Assembly: GCA_009746045.1 (NCBI GenBank)
Contig: RPFO01000026.1
Span: 2,324,547-2,388,546 of the forward strand
Length of the DNA stretch: 64,000 nt
Origin: Mesostigma viride
Taxonomy: Eukaryota; Streptophyta; Mesostigmatophyceae; Mesostigmatales; Mesostigmataceae
Direction: 5' to 3'
In this document: positions 53,405-64,000 of the stretch, in pieces
Numbering within the stretch: the stretch's first letter is position 1
Layout of the letters: every line of letters begins with the position of its first letter
Position numbers and translations under genes: made by a program
The notes under the pieces: generated by a model
Databases searched by the model: none
What the model was told of the DNA's origin: nothing
The model's input: the letters and a program-made list of their open reading frames with translations, nothing else

Positions 53405-53414
53405 CTGACGTCAG
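53405..53414. promoter_or_regulatory. CTGACGTCAG palindrome (CRE-like)
   Basis: A perfect 10-bp palindrome containing TGACGTCA, the full site recognised by CREB/ATF-type bZIP factors in animals and related bZIPs in plants and algae. It sits about 600 bases upstream of SMG1 exon 1 and 1.3 kb upstream of the MYND start. Such an 8-mer also occurs by chance. Confidence 0.35.
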
Positions 53415-53439
53415 GCCGTGGTTTGTCAAGGGAGACAGC

Positions 53440-53521
53440 ATCATTCTAAAGGAGAAGTCAGCTCACGGACTTTATCAAGAGGTCTCTCCCACACAATTGT
53501 GACCTCTCGGGGTAGAATGAT
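53440..53521. other. Possible three-stem structured element
   Basis: The outer stem ATCATTCTA (53440-53448) pairs perfectly with TAGAATGAT (53513-53521). Inside are AAGTC/GACTT (53455-53459 with 53468-53472) and AGAGGTC/GACCTCT (53478-53484 with 53501-53507). The layout resembles a multi-helix junction RNA, but no known RNA class was recognised. It could also be chance or a small inverted-repeat element. Confidence 0.35.
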
Positions 53522-54727
53522 CCCTACACGGCGGCCATCGCCCCTGTAAGTAAAGCGCCGGCGGACTAGGCGACGTTTGCATATGCGAAATAAGTGCCAA
53601 AGATATAACGGCATATAACCGTTACTAACAAAGTAACGGGAGCAACGCTAGCTACATTATATTCATATATCCCGCTTCGTAAAAAAAGGGCGCGTGACAT
53701 GAACACGAATAAAGCTCGGCCATACTGTGAAGTGTGCTCGAAATTCGAAGCCCTCGGCAAATGGGATGTGATGCACCTAGCGGGCCAGGTCCGTTCTGAT
53801 ACACTGCTCGATTCGTATCTCACCTTGCGGCATTTTTGGGATAGTTATATGTCAATAGATCACCGCCTAGCAATCCCGCTGCAGTAGTCTTTTGTATAGC
53901 CACAGACGCCTCCCCGAGAAGACGTGGGCAAACATGGCGAGTCCATTGAAAGCAGCCACGAGCTCCCAGTAGGAACACCCGCCTCTAGACGGCCTGAACC
54001 AAAAACATCCTTCGTTTCCAGTCCAAATGATGCATGTACGGGTGAAGAGCGCCTGCTTAAGCTACGCGAGTCAAGCTCACCGCCGGGAGTTGTCAAATTG
54101 TTATTCAAACTACCATGCCCTGTGTCTGAAGCGGCACCAACCATTTTACAAGAAAGTACAACCACCGAATTCCCGAAACTATGTTTCAATCCCAAGGCAT
54201 GGCATGAGCTTGGCTGCCGCCTTTTGTTCGTTTTTGAATTGTGGTGCATGCCCTCCATTAATTATTGGTGCGGAGCAGCCTGTACGTGTCCCATCCTGCA
54301 TCCGTGCGTGTCTTGCACTTCATGCTGTGGAAATGATGGGAAAATGGGGTTCAGCGAGCGACACGTGTTGTCAGTTGTGAATGGTGACTACCGGCGGCAG
54401 CAGAAGGGAAATTAATGAAATTGATGTTGTCACATGGCGCGGCGCGGGACACGCGCAACAATGGGGTCAACGAAAAACGAGAATGTTCGAGAAGGGGGCG
54501 ATCAACGCCACGTGACGCACAATTATTCGACGCGAAGGTTCGCGCAAGCTACAAGAGGGGGAATGGAAAGCGAATGCAACCAGATCGAGCACAGCTCATA
54601 CCCGCGCGCAGCCGCGCACTGCGGTGGGGAAGTGCTGGGTACAACCCCCTCGTGCGTGCAATCAACACCGCTCCAAGCTGCTCCAAGCGTCCCGTTTTGT
54701 TCGTACGACACTGACGACGAATCGACG

Positions 54728-56712
54728 ATGGGGTCGGCATCACTGCCATGCGCCAACACTGGATGTGAAGAACCTGGCACCCGGGCATGCGGCAAGTGCC
54801 ATGCGGCTTACTACTGTTCCAAAGTGAGTCCGTGTGAAGTCGGACCATGGGAACCTTTTCTTCCGAGGGAGCTAACTATTCCGCCGCCATGTTCTGCCTG
54901 AGAGTCAATAACCGCTTATAACCCTGCCTTCAAATTGTACGACGTCGCCAGTCCAAGATGTGCATTATACCAAATCCACACCACACCACGTGCTGTACTG
55001 ACATCGGCGCGCCCTGATGTAATCCAATTGCGGTGGTATTCAAAACTGTGCGCGTACAGGAATGCCAGCGCTCCCACCACCCAGACCATAAGCGGACTTG
55101 CAAGTGGGTGGAACGCTGGAATGAGAAGTATGACGTGCTCAAACTGGACGAGGCTGCGGCCAGAGAGCTCGTGGCATCGACCGCCCGGCACCTCAACGAC
55201 GAGTGCGCAACTCCTGACAGCATTACCGCCGCAGACAAGGCGCTCTGTCAGCTGGAGATATCGGCGTTTTCCCCCGAGAACGAGCGGCTGCTGGGCAAAG
55301 CAGGCGTTTGTACCCTGTTGGAATCCGCATTGGACCGCTCGTTAACCGGCGAGAGCCGCGTCCCCCTGGAGACGATCTGCCGGGGGATGTATATCCTCTC
55401 GAAGACGAGCTTGCGGAATGCCAACAAGTTTGGGAAGGACAGCACAATCAAGAACTTGACGAAAGTTTTGATAGTTGCGATTCGCGACTGCGATTGGCCG
55501 CTCATGGACACAGTGAGCAACTGCATCAACGCTCTCACATGTGTCGACAGGTGTTGCGACATGTTTGGCACGGCTGGAACGTTTGAGGTCGTTGGCCAAT
55601 GCATCGTCGTGGCCGCTTGCTGGGGCCAAGAGGCCGAGGGTGGCTATTCTGCATGCCGTACCTTGACACGACTTGGTCGCATGGCAAAGCATTGCACCCA
55701 CCCAGGTTGCCAGAACTTGGGACGGCTGAGCGGCTTACCCGGCATCTACGCCGCCTTGGATGAGCTCTTTCACCACACGGTGACCAACCTGAAGCCGCAT
55801 TGCACCGAAAGGTGCCCCAGATGCCTTTGCGTGCCCCAGGATGCGAGCAGGATCGCCCTTGTCTGTGACGCCATGAGGGTGGTGGCCAATCCAAGAATCT
55901 TCCCGACCGATGCCTGCCTCGCCATGGCGACCCCCCGCGTGCTCAGCAACCTCGTGCGTGCGCTTGAGATCATGGCACCTGCGGGCGGCGACCCAGCGGC
56001 CACGCCGGATGCAGATGTGTGCCTCATTGTTTGCAGCGTACTTGAGAACTTCATGGATGTCGTGTATGAATCTAAGGAGCTTGCCCTGGGCCAGCAGGAT
56101 GAAATCCGGACGGCGCTGCGTGGTGCTTGCTGGCCCATGGTCGCAATCCTGCGCGTGGCGAACCGGGAATGTAGACGCTCTGCCAGCCAGGCCCAGTATC
56201 GCCAGCTGCAAGTCATGGCTGCGGGACAAATGGTCCGCTTGTTGACCGACAACTCCAACGTTCACCCGTCGGTACATGCAGGCGCTGCCGAGGTTCAGGC
56301 AGAGACGCTGCGTCAAGCGATGGAGCAGGGTGACTTTCTGCTGCAGCGCTATGCGAGAACGGGCTTGTCGAAACTTTCCATCGACGCACTGGGTGTCCTC
56401 CATCTAGCGACCAAGAAAGATCTATGTGTGTTAATGGTCGAGGCACTCAAGGCCGTTCTGGCGCTGGGCCGGCCGGCCGGTGGTGAAGACGACGTGCCGT
56501 TGCTGGCAAGCATGGCGCACGCCTGGGGACGGATGATCACAGCACATCCACCCTGCAGGAAGTGGTTTTTGGCCGCTGGTGCGGGTCCCGCTCTGGACCA
56601 GGCGAGGGAGCTGGCCAGCGCATCCGGCAACTTCAAATTTGCAGACATGCTTCATCAGGCGTTCAAAAGGATGAAGTCTCCATCCAGCAATGGCAAACTG
56701 AGGAATCGCTAG
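54728..56712 (+). CDS. MYND zinc-finger protein, two exons
   Basis: Exon 1 is 54728-54823 and exon 2 is 55060-56712; the donor is TCCAAA/GTGAGT and the acceptor GCGTACAG, phase 0. The joined protein is about 582 residues. The splice rebuilds an N-terminal MYND finger: CANTGC, CGKC, YYCSK joined to ECQRSHH and HKRTC, the complete set of Cys/His ligands. MYND fingers bind proline-rich peptides in partner proteins. The remaining 540 residues look alpha-helical (for example AARELVASTARHLN, CRTLTRLGRMAKH) and may form a repeat solenoid; no SET or other catalytic motif is seen. The chosen ATG gives a start just before the finger; an in-frame ATG at 54434 would add 98 residues of unconvincing composition. 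It is transcribed away from SMG1. Function in this organism is unknown. Confidence 0.88.
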
Positions 56713-58017
56713 CTTGTACTTCAACATTTGCGTGGTCTGTTGAAGGTGGCAGCCATGTGAATGGCGTCTCGTTGCATGTCTTATTGGCTATGTTGTTATG
56801 ACATGCAGTATGTACGTACTAATACATGGTGGCCGCCATGGGGCGCATGCGCGGTGCTCATTAGCACCAAATGGATATAAGCTAGTTGGCCATGCATGTG
56901 TGCACATGGGACCGGGGTCGGCCCCTCTAGGGAAGGCATCTAGTTTGAGCATGCCCGGCATTGAATCCAAGTTTGTACAGACCGCACTGAGCTCACATAA
57001 AAGTTTAGAATATCGCTTGTCAGCTCTAGTTTGTTAGGTGATGGATGACGCAGAGTTGCTATGTGCGACTCCAGACCTGGGCGAGTGAGTCGCGCCACTT
57101 GCCTTCGCGGGTGAAGTATCCGCTTAGAAAAGCACCTCAGCGGCCGGGTACTCCGTGGCATGCCTTCAGTGCATGCTCACGCGCACGTTACTTACTTAAG
57201 TTTGTTAGGTGCATTTTCATCTTCCAAAGTAGCGAGTCGATAACATTTTTGATATATGTGTGATTTGCATTGTGCATGTAAGCGAAACATGCATATACGA
57301 TATTGATTAATTAATGAATGAGCACTTGACTGGGTCATGTGGGTGCCCATACAGAGTAAACCTGAACCTTCAACCCGCGTATACATACACAACGAGGATC
57401 GGGAGGGAGCCCCGGGGTAGCTTCTCTCACTGCCACATGCAAGTGGTGCATGGCCACAGAGCACTCTTGCGGCTCTAGCTCCTGCCTCTCCACAGCATAC
57501 GTACGGCGGCACCGGGGCGCAACACATGTACTGTGGGTGCATGCAAGTACATTTTTTTGCATGCAAGTACATTAAATTTAATATAATATGTATTATTAGC
57601 TAGGCTGACGCATAGCTTATATGCCGTATTAGAAAGTCAGGCTGAAGACGTCGGCTCATGGCGCAATCTACGTGCCCGCTGCCCGGGCCTCTTAATTAAT
57701 TAATGGCGCTCACAGCTGGAGTGATATTCCAAGATGCAGTGTCCAGTACGCAATTACATATTGTACCTGTGCCTCGACTGCTAGCTGCATGCGCAGTGCA
57801 GAGAGCTCGTCGATCTACAATATACTGGACACTTGCGATTGACTGACCGATAGGAATTACAAATGTGTACTTGCATGCACATGGTTGACCCACATGGTTT
57901 TAATTAGAACTATACCTTCAATTAGCTCTGGCAACTTGTGGCCATCAGCTTGCGCCTTAGCCGACGTCTTGAGCCCACCTCACCCTTGTAGCATAAGCTA
58001 TGCCTGTCAGCCTACCT
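56713..58017. other. Intergenic region downstream of the MYND gene
   Basis: AT-richer than the genes, with ATTAATTAAT motifs and no convincing gene. Short open frames (57192-57572 minus, for example) lack motifs. Confidence 0.5.
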
Positions 58018-58047
58018 ATTGAATTGAATTGAATTGAATTGAATTGT
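58018..58047. repeat. GAATT pentanucleotide repeat
   Basis: Five tandem GAATT copies immediately upstream of the LINE fragment. Confidence 0.95.
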
Positions 58048-58099
58048 AACATAACTCCGTTGGGAGAATATGTAGCACATATCCCAGAGAAGGGGCATA

Positions 58100-61038
58100 T
58101 GGCTTTTAATACATTCTAAGCTACTTCCTGCAAGGGTGGGAATGTAAACGACACTTGCTCTAGGTATGCTCCCTCGGCGGCGATGTGTATGCTTGGACTA
58201 CATACTTGTGCGCAAGTGCTGGCGCTCTTCCGTCATCGATGCCCGTGCGCTGACCACCCCCAGTGTCGCATCGGATCACCGCATGGTCACCGCAACCTTG
58301 CGCCTACGTCTTCAGGCCCCTGCGCGCCGCCGCCCCCGGCCCCGCCCTGACTGGACCTGCTTACGCCCCGTCCGTGGCCGGGCGCAGGGAGAAGTGGTCA
58401 GCGGATGAGATACGCCACGATGCAATCAGGTCTGCCTTCGTGGACGCGCAACCTTTGATGTACCTGGACGCAGATCGCGGTGTAGATCTCACGCCACCCT
58501 ACGAACTGTTCATGCGATCGGTGGAGCTTGGCTCTAAGCTTCTCGATCCCCGAGCAACCCCGCGCCCGACCAGCCCCGCTCTACCTGCGCGACGCCCGGG
58601 TGGTTGCCGCCCGGCTGGCGCTAGCGCAGGCCCGCCGCCGCGGGGAGGACCTGTACCCGTACCAGGAACGGCTTACTCAAGCATATACTGCCGCACATGC
58701 GGAGGAGGTGGAGACACTTGCCGCCGAAATCAATCGCCACACGGCCGCCAACCAGCACAAGGCGGCCTGGCGCTCTCTCGACCGTCTCACCGGACGGCGG
58801 GAAACGCAACGGGCTGACATCCCGGGCACCCCCATGCAGTGAACGCCTTGAGATTTGGTTCAGCTCCCAGGCCAAACTATCGGGGGCCCCTCGCCCGCCC
58901 CCCCCGCTTGACCCCGCTGCAGCTGCATGCACGCCCTGCGGCCAGCCGAGGCGGCCCCATTGAGCCCCCGCAGGCGCCCACCAGCGAGACGGACTACCTG
59001 GTCCCACCGCTCTCCCGCCCCCTGCGCATGGTGGACGGCCCCGGGCACGACGAGTGGACTCCCCAGGAATGCATGGGCTGCTGCCATCTCCACCCTCCGC
59101 AATGATGCTGCCATATGGGAGTGGACAATATTTCACCGGAGGTGGTTAAGATGCCTGAGCTTGAGCCTTTCCTCCGGGGTGTTTGCAACCGGATTCTACG
59201 AGATGGCCGGCTGAGTCCCCCCGCCGACGTATTGGAAGACCGCTGTCCGGGTCATGCTCTACAAGGGCAAGGGTCCGCGGCGGATACCGGCAACTACCGC
59301 GGCGTATGCCTCCAAAGCTGCGTGCTGAAAGTCTTCATGCGTCTCCTGCTGAACCGCATGCGCGCCAGCCTCGATCCCCACCTAGGTGAGTCCCAGATGG
59401 GCTTCCGTGTTGGTCGCAATTGTGTTATGGTCACTATTACCGCGCGCCGCCTGATCGAGGAAGTGGGCCGCCTGGCCCCCGGCCTCTTGCCATTGCTATT
59501 GATCTTCGTGGATTACACCAAGGCATTCGATACGGTTATATGGGACGCCCTGTGGGTGGTCCTTCACCTGTTCCGTGTCCCATCGTACATCGTTGAGATC
59601 ATCCGCCAGTTCTATGAAGGGTCCCACCAAGCCCAGGTCCGTACCGCCGACGGCGTCACTCCGGCGTTCCCCCTGCACACCGGGGCCGGTGTGGCAGGGC
59701 TGTGTGCTCTCCCCATATCTATTCATCATTATGGTGGACTATAAGTTATGCGGCGTGCACAAGCCCGCTTAATTCGCCCGGCCGGGTGGAGGCGGGCGCC
59801 CGCCGGGGATCGAGGTCACGGAGTACGCCAGCTACGGCGGGGTTGACCCACCCTACCGCCTGAGCGATCTGATCTACGCTGATGACACGACACTCGAGTG
59901 GAAACCCCGGAGTCAGCCCAATTAACTCTGGCTACTAGACAGCTTATCACTGGAAGCGCGGGCGGTGGGGCTTATGATCAGCAAGAAAACGGAGGTCATG
60001 GCCATCGGCTTCCCTGCTGGGATAGCCCCACCCACCCTCCTCTTGCTGGACGGCAGCCCCGTCCCTCCGGCGACTCGCTTCAAGCTCCTTGCATGGCAGC
60101 TGGCTTCCCTCCACGGCCGACGACATCAACACCCGCATTGGCCATGCAGGCCTGGGCGGCCCTCCGCCGCCTCGACAGGTTCTGGACCTGTCGCTACCTG
60201 AGTGAGCGACGCAAGCGCATTCTGTTCAAGGCCCTTGTCCTCAGCATCCTCCTTTATGGCTGCGAGGCGTTGACCCTGGACCAGCTAGGCGCTGCATGAG
60301 CCAGCAGCTTGACGGCACCGTCATGCTCGAATGCTCCGTCATATCCTCGGCGTCCGCTACCAAGAACGCCGCAGCCGGGCCGAGCTCTACTGCGAGCTCC
60401 CTCTTGTCACCCATAACCATATCCGACACCGCCGCCTCCTCTTTGCCGGCCATCTTGCCCGCACAGACCAGGTGGATACCGATGTGGGCCCTGCCGGGGG
60501 GCTTAAGACGGGCCAACCAGGTAGACACCTCCTCCTATGGCAGGGTCCCCTTGTCCCATCGCAACCCACTGGCAAACTTGCGCGCGCCGGGCACCGGCGC
60601 GGCGCGACCCGGACCTATGTGACACAACTGCTTGTTAAGATGCAGGGCTTCTGGGACTATCCGTACTCCGCGCCCACATGATTGACAAGGAGAAATGGGC
60701 TGCCATCTGCGATAAGCACCTTCCCGACGGGGGTATGCTCCTGTTTTCTCCCCAGGGGCCGGCCCCGCGGCCCGTTGCTAGCCATTCAGGGTAGAAGTCC
60801 GCAGGTGGATCGAGGTTATTGGTCCTGAGGATAGCCGCTACACTACCGCCTCGTCTGCGAGGACAGCTCGGATGAGGATTACATCCCCATCTAGAGTGCT
60901 TAACGGTTGGGGGATGATGCAGATCGACGATATTTGTTTAAACTTTTGTGTAATTATTTTTCTAATGAGATTAGCATAGTACTGCGTGCATGCATGCCTT
61001 TGCGCATGACACGCAAGTACTTACTTACTTACTTACTG
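58100..61038 (+). mobile_element. LINE, ORF2 with endonuclease end and reverse transcriptase, decayed
   Basis: Non-LTR retrotransposon copy truncated at its 5' side. The frame at 58166-58408 ends an AP-type endonuclease domain (SDHRMVTATLRLRL). Reverse transcriptase follows at about 59115-59900 in at least three frames: KVFMRLLLNRMRASLDPHL, GESQMGFRVGRNC, LLLIFVDYTKAFDTV (first catalytic Asp), GCVLSPYLF, and LSDLIYADDTTLEW (YADD box) near 59865-59900. Thumb and C-terminal motifs follow: RKRILFKALVLSILLYGCEAL (60209-60285) and RHILGVRYQERRSRAEL (60332-60390). The coding part ends near 60690. A TACT repeat (61018-61038) is a likely 3' tail. Multiple frame changes mean no intact ORF2. Confidence 0.9.
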
Positions 61039-61325
61039 CTCTAGGTGCCCCAGGGCACCTGCAGCCCCATGAGCTATCAAGCTATGCCCAGCTATAAGGG
61101 GGAGCCTGTCATGGGGGGGAGGATCAGCATAGCTATACAAAAGCTAGAGCGTGGCATCTCAGCAGAGAGCAGCTCTCTGCATGGGCACAGCATAACTAGA
61201 TAAAGCTAGGCATCATCTGGAGGGTGGCACATCATAGGCACACATGTACATATGGCTAAATAATACTCGTGCATCAGCTGGTATAGAGCCTGTAGGAGGC
61301 TTACATGTACATGGCCACGGTCTAA
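61039..61325. repeat. LINE-associated dispersed repeat
   Basis: Contains the CTCAGCAG/CAGCTCTCTG core shared with 275-325 and several short GCTATAAG-like motifs. It lies between the 3' tail of the plus-strand LINE and the ORF1 remnant on minus. Confidence 0.4.
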
Positions 61326-62230
61326 CTATTCTACACTACTACTGCTGTATTCCCCTAAGCTGGGGTGTCTGGAGTCACGGGGGCCGCGGGGGTCGCATGC
61401 CAGGGCTTGTGGCCGACGTAGATGGCCGCCCCCTTCCAGTATTCCGGCTGCATGCCCCGCCTTGCTCTGCCGGAGCTGGAGGTAGGTCGGCCATAGCTCC
61501 CGTCGCCGTTGTTGCTGCGCCAGGGTCAAGTCGTCATCCACGGTGAAGGGAGTGTTCTCGGGCCGCTTGCGGCGTCGGAGAAACGAAATCTTGTCCGATG
61601 GGCTCTCAAAGCTAGATGAGAAGACTAACGGGGGCGCCCCTGCCTTACCCCGCGCGCGGGGAAGGCGGTGGGCGGTCAGCTTAATCTCACCCAGAAGGCC
61701 CATGCGGTCAAGGATTTTGCTCTCAAACGCACGTGCAATCTTCTCGGAATTCTCACCTTCCTCCATGTCGAAGTTAATTCTTGAGTATGGCGTTGAGGAT
61801 GCGCTTGGCGAGCTCGGCCTCCTCGCGGAGGTCAAGCGTCTGCCGCTGGAGCTGGGCTGCGACGGCGGAGGTGGCGGAGGTGGTGTGTTGCTTAAGCATA
61901 TCCGCCCAGGTCGTGATGGGAGTCCTGAGCATCGCCGGCCAGGCCAGCAGGGGCTGGCTTGGCGGCAATTTGTCCTTCACCGCCTGGGCGGTGAGCCGGG
62001 CCTGCGGTGTTCGATCTGCAGGACCTCGATAGCGATGGCTTTGTCCTTAAGACGCTGGTCGATGTCGCGGAGCGCTGGGCGGTGATGGAGTCTGTGAAGG
62101 CGGAGGGGTGGGGGGGGTGTGGAGGCGAGGAGGGTGGCGGTGGCGGTGGGCCGGGATGGTGGGGAGCTCAGCAGCCAGCGTGCGCCCCACAGCTGCCACA
62201 TCTGCAGCAAGGGGCGTCACGTGCACTGTC
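61326..62230 (-). mobile_element. LINE ORF1 remnant (L1-type RNA-binding ORF1)
   Basis: Read from high to low coordinate: a helical part (DIDQRLKDKAIAIEVLQIEH near 62.05 kb; DLREEAELAKRILNAILKN near 61.78-61.84 kb), then an RRM-like part (ARAFESKILDRMGLL, LVFSSSFESPSDKISFLRRRK) and a C-terminal part (LTLAQQQRRRELWPTYLQL). This order (coiled coil, RRM, C-terminal domain) is that of L1 ORF1 proteins. At least two frame changes break it. It is oriented opposite to the plus-strand ORF2, so it is a separate insertion. Confidence 0.75.
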
Positions 62231-62499
62231 CCCGAGCCTATATACCTATATGGCATTAATTGCGCTGCATGGTTGTATTGCACCCGGCCACAGCGGTTGC
62301 GCCCCGGCACCATGCTGTGGAGACTGAGCGCTCTGTGGCCTGTCCACTTAATATTGCGGCAGTGAGAGAAGCTAGGGTGGCACCCTACAGCAGTCCAAGG
62401 GGAGTGAATGCGGTGTTCAGCCGACTTAGCTGGGACGGCTAGGTCGACCATGCAGCAACTGCTGTGGGTAGGTCATGGCATGCTTGCCTATCTTTAATT

Positions 62500-62886
62500 T
62501 AGGAATGTCCTTGGGGCCAGGCCAGGTCAGGATATGCAGCCCTGGCTGGCCAAGCCGCTGGGGGCCGGCCAGACCAGGGGCGCTGTCTACCTGACTGGTG
62601 CAAGCAATTTGTCCTACGAATGCTATCCTACGCTGTCTATAATCTTAATTGTCCAAAATGCAAGGCATACCCTGGTACAAAGGTTCTAAAGACCTACATG
62701 TGTGGAAAACCCTACGTTCAGGGCCGCTGGCGGAGCGTCCTGGTTACCGGTGCCGTTCGAAGCCGTGTGGCCAGCGTGACAGTCCGTGAGCGTCCATGCC
62801 TCGGCGCCATAGGTGAGCACCGTGAGGACCAGCCAGGACCTTGAGGAGCATGCGCTTGCGGTGCTCGCCCAGCTATAGGAGTTAAT
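62500..62886 (-). mobile_element. LINE ORF2 C-terminal fragment (3' part)
   Basis: The minus frames contain GEHRKRMLLKVL and, in a second frame, VLTYGAEAWTL, the segment that follows the RT thumb in LINE ORF2 (compare FKALVLSILLYGCEAL in the plus-strand copy). It continues the 63471-64000 fragment across an insertion. The rest of the interval is probably 3' sequence of this copy. Confidence 0.65.
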
Positions 62887-63470
62887 ATTGCCTGGCAAGC
62901 AATATTATTCTACTAAGCTACTTGGCTTGTAGAGATTCTACTTCCGGTTACTACAATCCAGAAACGGGTTCATTCTGATGCTCGTATTGCTCGAGATATG
63001 AGCAAGATACTGTTCTACTACATTCTACTTGGATTCGGTGATTCTACGTTGGTTCTTCAAGTGACGCGTGGCATACGACGTCTTGTCACAGTGTACGATA
63101 GGACATTTAGTCTCCGACACTGCGGTCTATTCAATGCTATTGATTAGACGTAACAAATAGTGACAGGACTTGTGCGACAGGACACTGATGTGACTATTTA
63201 TGGATAACGAGTCGAGATCTGCTGGTCCAGAGTGAAGGACAGCAATATTGCACATGAGATGATCTGCATGTCCTATCAGTCATCTGGATGTGACTGCGTC
63301 ACAATTAGTATATAACGAGCAGGACGCTGCCACTTGGTAGCACCACTTTCCCTGCACCTGTGTCCTCGCACCTTCGGCGACGGTTCTCACGTGCCTCGTG
63401 CATTCTGTGCTGGTAGCCATAACCAGCAACGTAAACCTATTGATTAATATAACTACTTCCTCTGTAGATA
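62887..63470. mobile_element. Unclassified 584-bp insertion within the minus-strand LINE
   Basis: Lower-GC sequence interrupts the LINE ORF2 fragment exactly between its thumb and YGAEAW segments. Both sides carry TTAAT (62882-62886 and 63471-63475), a plausible 5-bp target duplication. No terminal inverted repeats and no open frame. The class is unknown. Confidence 0.45.
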
Positions 63471-64000
63471 TTAATCAGTGCAGGCTGAACCACAGTTCAG
63501 CCACAGTTTCGTTAACTATAGGTCCTTCGAGTGCCAGTAGGTTTTGAGCGTTCGAACGATGCCTAGCCCAGGCCAGGCCGATGCGGATGTCCACATAGTC
63601 GGCAGTGTCAGGGAGCATGCTCCCAAGCAGTTTGAAGCGATCACGGAACTCGACCTCCTTCTCGAGTCTAGCAGCCGCGGCAGCGGCGGGCGACAGTCTG
63701 GTAGCCCCGATCACCATCGCCTCAGTTTCAATGGACGCTAATCTCCAACCCCACCGCCCGCGCCTCCATGCAAGCCCAGACAGTCCAGCCAGGTCTAAAT
63801 GTGCATGCATGCTCGGGGCGCTCGATGAGGGTACGTGGTATCATCCGCATAAATCAGTTCGGACAGGCGACCGGTATAGCCAGGGCCACCGCCGCCATAT
63901 TCGCGATCGCTAAGGATGTCCAAGCCGGGCTCCGGAACCCCTTAAGGGGACTCGTCACCAAAACACCAAAAAATCAATAAAAATTCAAAACTCGCATTAA
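63471..64000 (-). mobile_element. LINE ORF2 RT-thumb fragment (5' part), runs off the window
   Basis: The minus frame 63475-63810 reads IETEAMVIGATRLSP, FRDRFKLLGSMLPDTADYVDIRIGLAWARH, the typical K-T-E-VM-x-G and FKYLG/RIGKAW thumb segments after the RT palm. The upstream palm should lie beyond the right edge. Confidence 0.75.

Larger units (their letters stand above)
52806..54727. other. Shared intergenic region between divergent genes
   Basis: Lies between the SMG1 5' end (minus) and the MYND gene (plus). It contains a poly-G run (52841-52853), a TGACGTCA palindrome, a possible folded RNA/hairpin (53440-53521) and open frames (53699-53887, 53924-54415) without recognisable motifs. No TATA box was convincing. 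Confidence 0.5.

Noticed and set aside
53924-54415. 163-codon plus-strand ORF upstream of the MYND gene
   Set aside because: No motif, overlapped by an equally long minus frame, no promoter or splice evidence.
1-64000. tRNA or rRNA genes
   Set aside because: No cloverleaf with intact A and B boxes and no rRNA core motif was noticed by eye; a covariance search would be needed to exclude them.

Overview
This is a eukaryotic nuclear window: GC-rich exons, GT-AG introns that are often long and full of minisatellites, non-LTR retrotransposons and no bacterial-type operons. Exon composition (Ala/Gly/Pro/Ser-rich, long single-residue and dipeptide runs) and a TGTAA motif near an AATAAA downstream of the main gene suggest a unicellular alga, possibly green. 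That assignment is an inference; no species could be recognised.

About 81% of the window (794 to about 52,805, minus strand) is one gene, an SMG1-type PI3K-related kinase, the kinase that phosphorylates UPF1 in nonsense-mediated mRNA decay. I rebuilt about 37 exon blocks by hand from splice signals, reading phase and remembered similarity to animal SMG1. HEAT-type N-terminal exons lie at 52.8-39 kb. FAT exons lie at 39-26 kb. One 7.6 kb exon (17645-25270) carries the FAT end, FRB-like region, kinase and the start of the C-terminal insertion. The rest of the insertion lies at 17-2 kb and the FATC tail ends at 794. Every pair of neighbouring exon blocks is phase compatible. Two blocks (51669-52235 and 29114-29715) each contain an unresolved frame change, so at least one more small intron is probably present in each. 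The inferred protein is about 6,800 residues, against about 3,660 for human SMG1.

The introns hold much of the unusual structure. There is a 4.1 kb array of a 26-bp unit (45.84-49.93 kb) that gives three overlapping 1,350-1,420-codon open frames which are artefacts. There are G-rich arrays at 8.0-8.4 and 25.7-26.2 kb and a CCCAG array at 27.86-28.09 kb. An AT-rich island (4.1-6.6 kb) holds a near-identical inverted duplication of a Cys-rich coding sequence. Several introns start or end with tandem copies of the adjacent exon/intron junction, so the 5' or 3' splice site is multiplied two- to six-fold.

Upstream of SMG1, 53-54.7 kb is a shared intergenic region with a TGACGTCA palindrome and a possible three-stem RNA-like fold. 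It is followed by a two-exon plus-strand gene (54728-56712) for a MYND zinc-finger protein with a long helical body. From 58 kb to the end lie decayed LINE fragments on both strands (an endonuclease-RT ORF2 on plus; ORF1 and RT C-terminal pieces on minus). The same LINE family also occupies the first 159 bases of the window.
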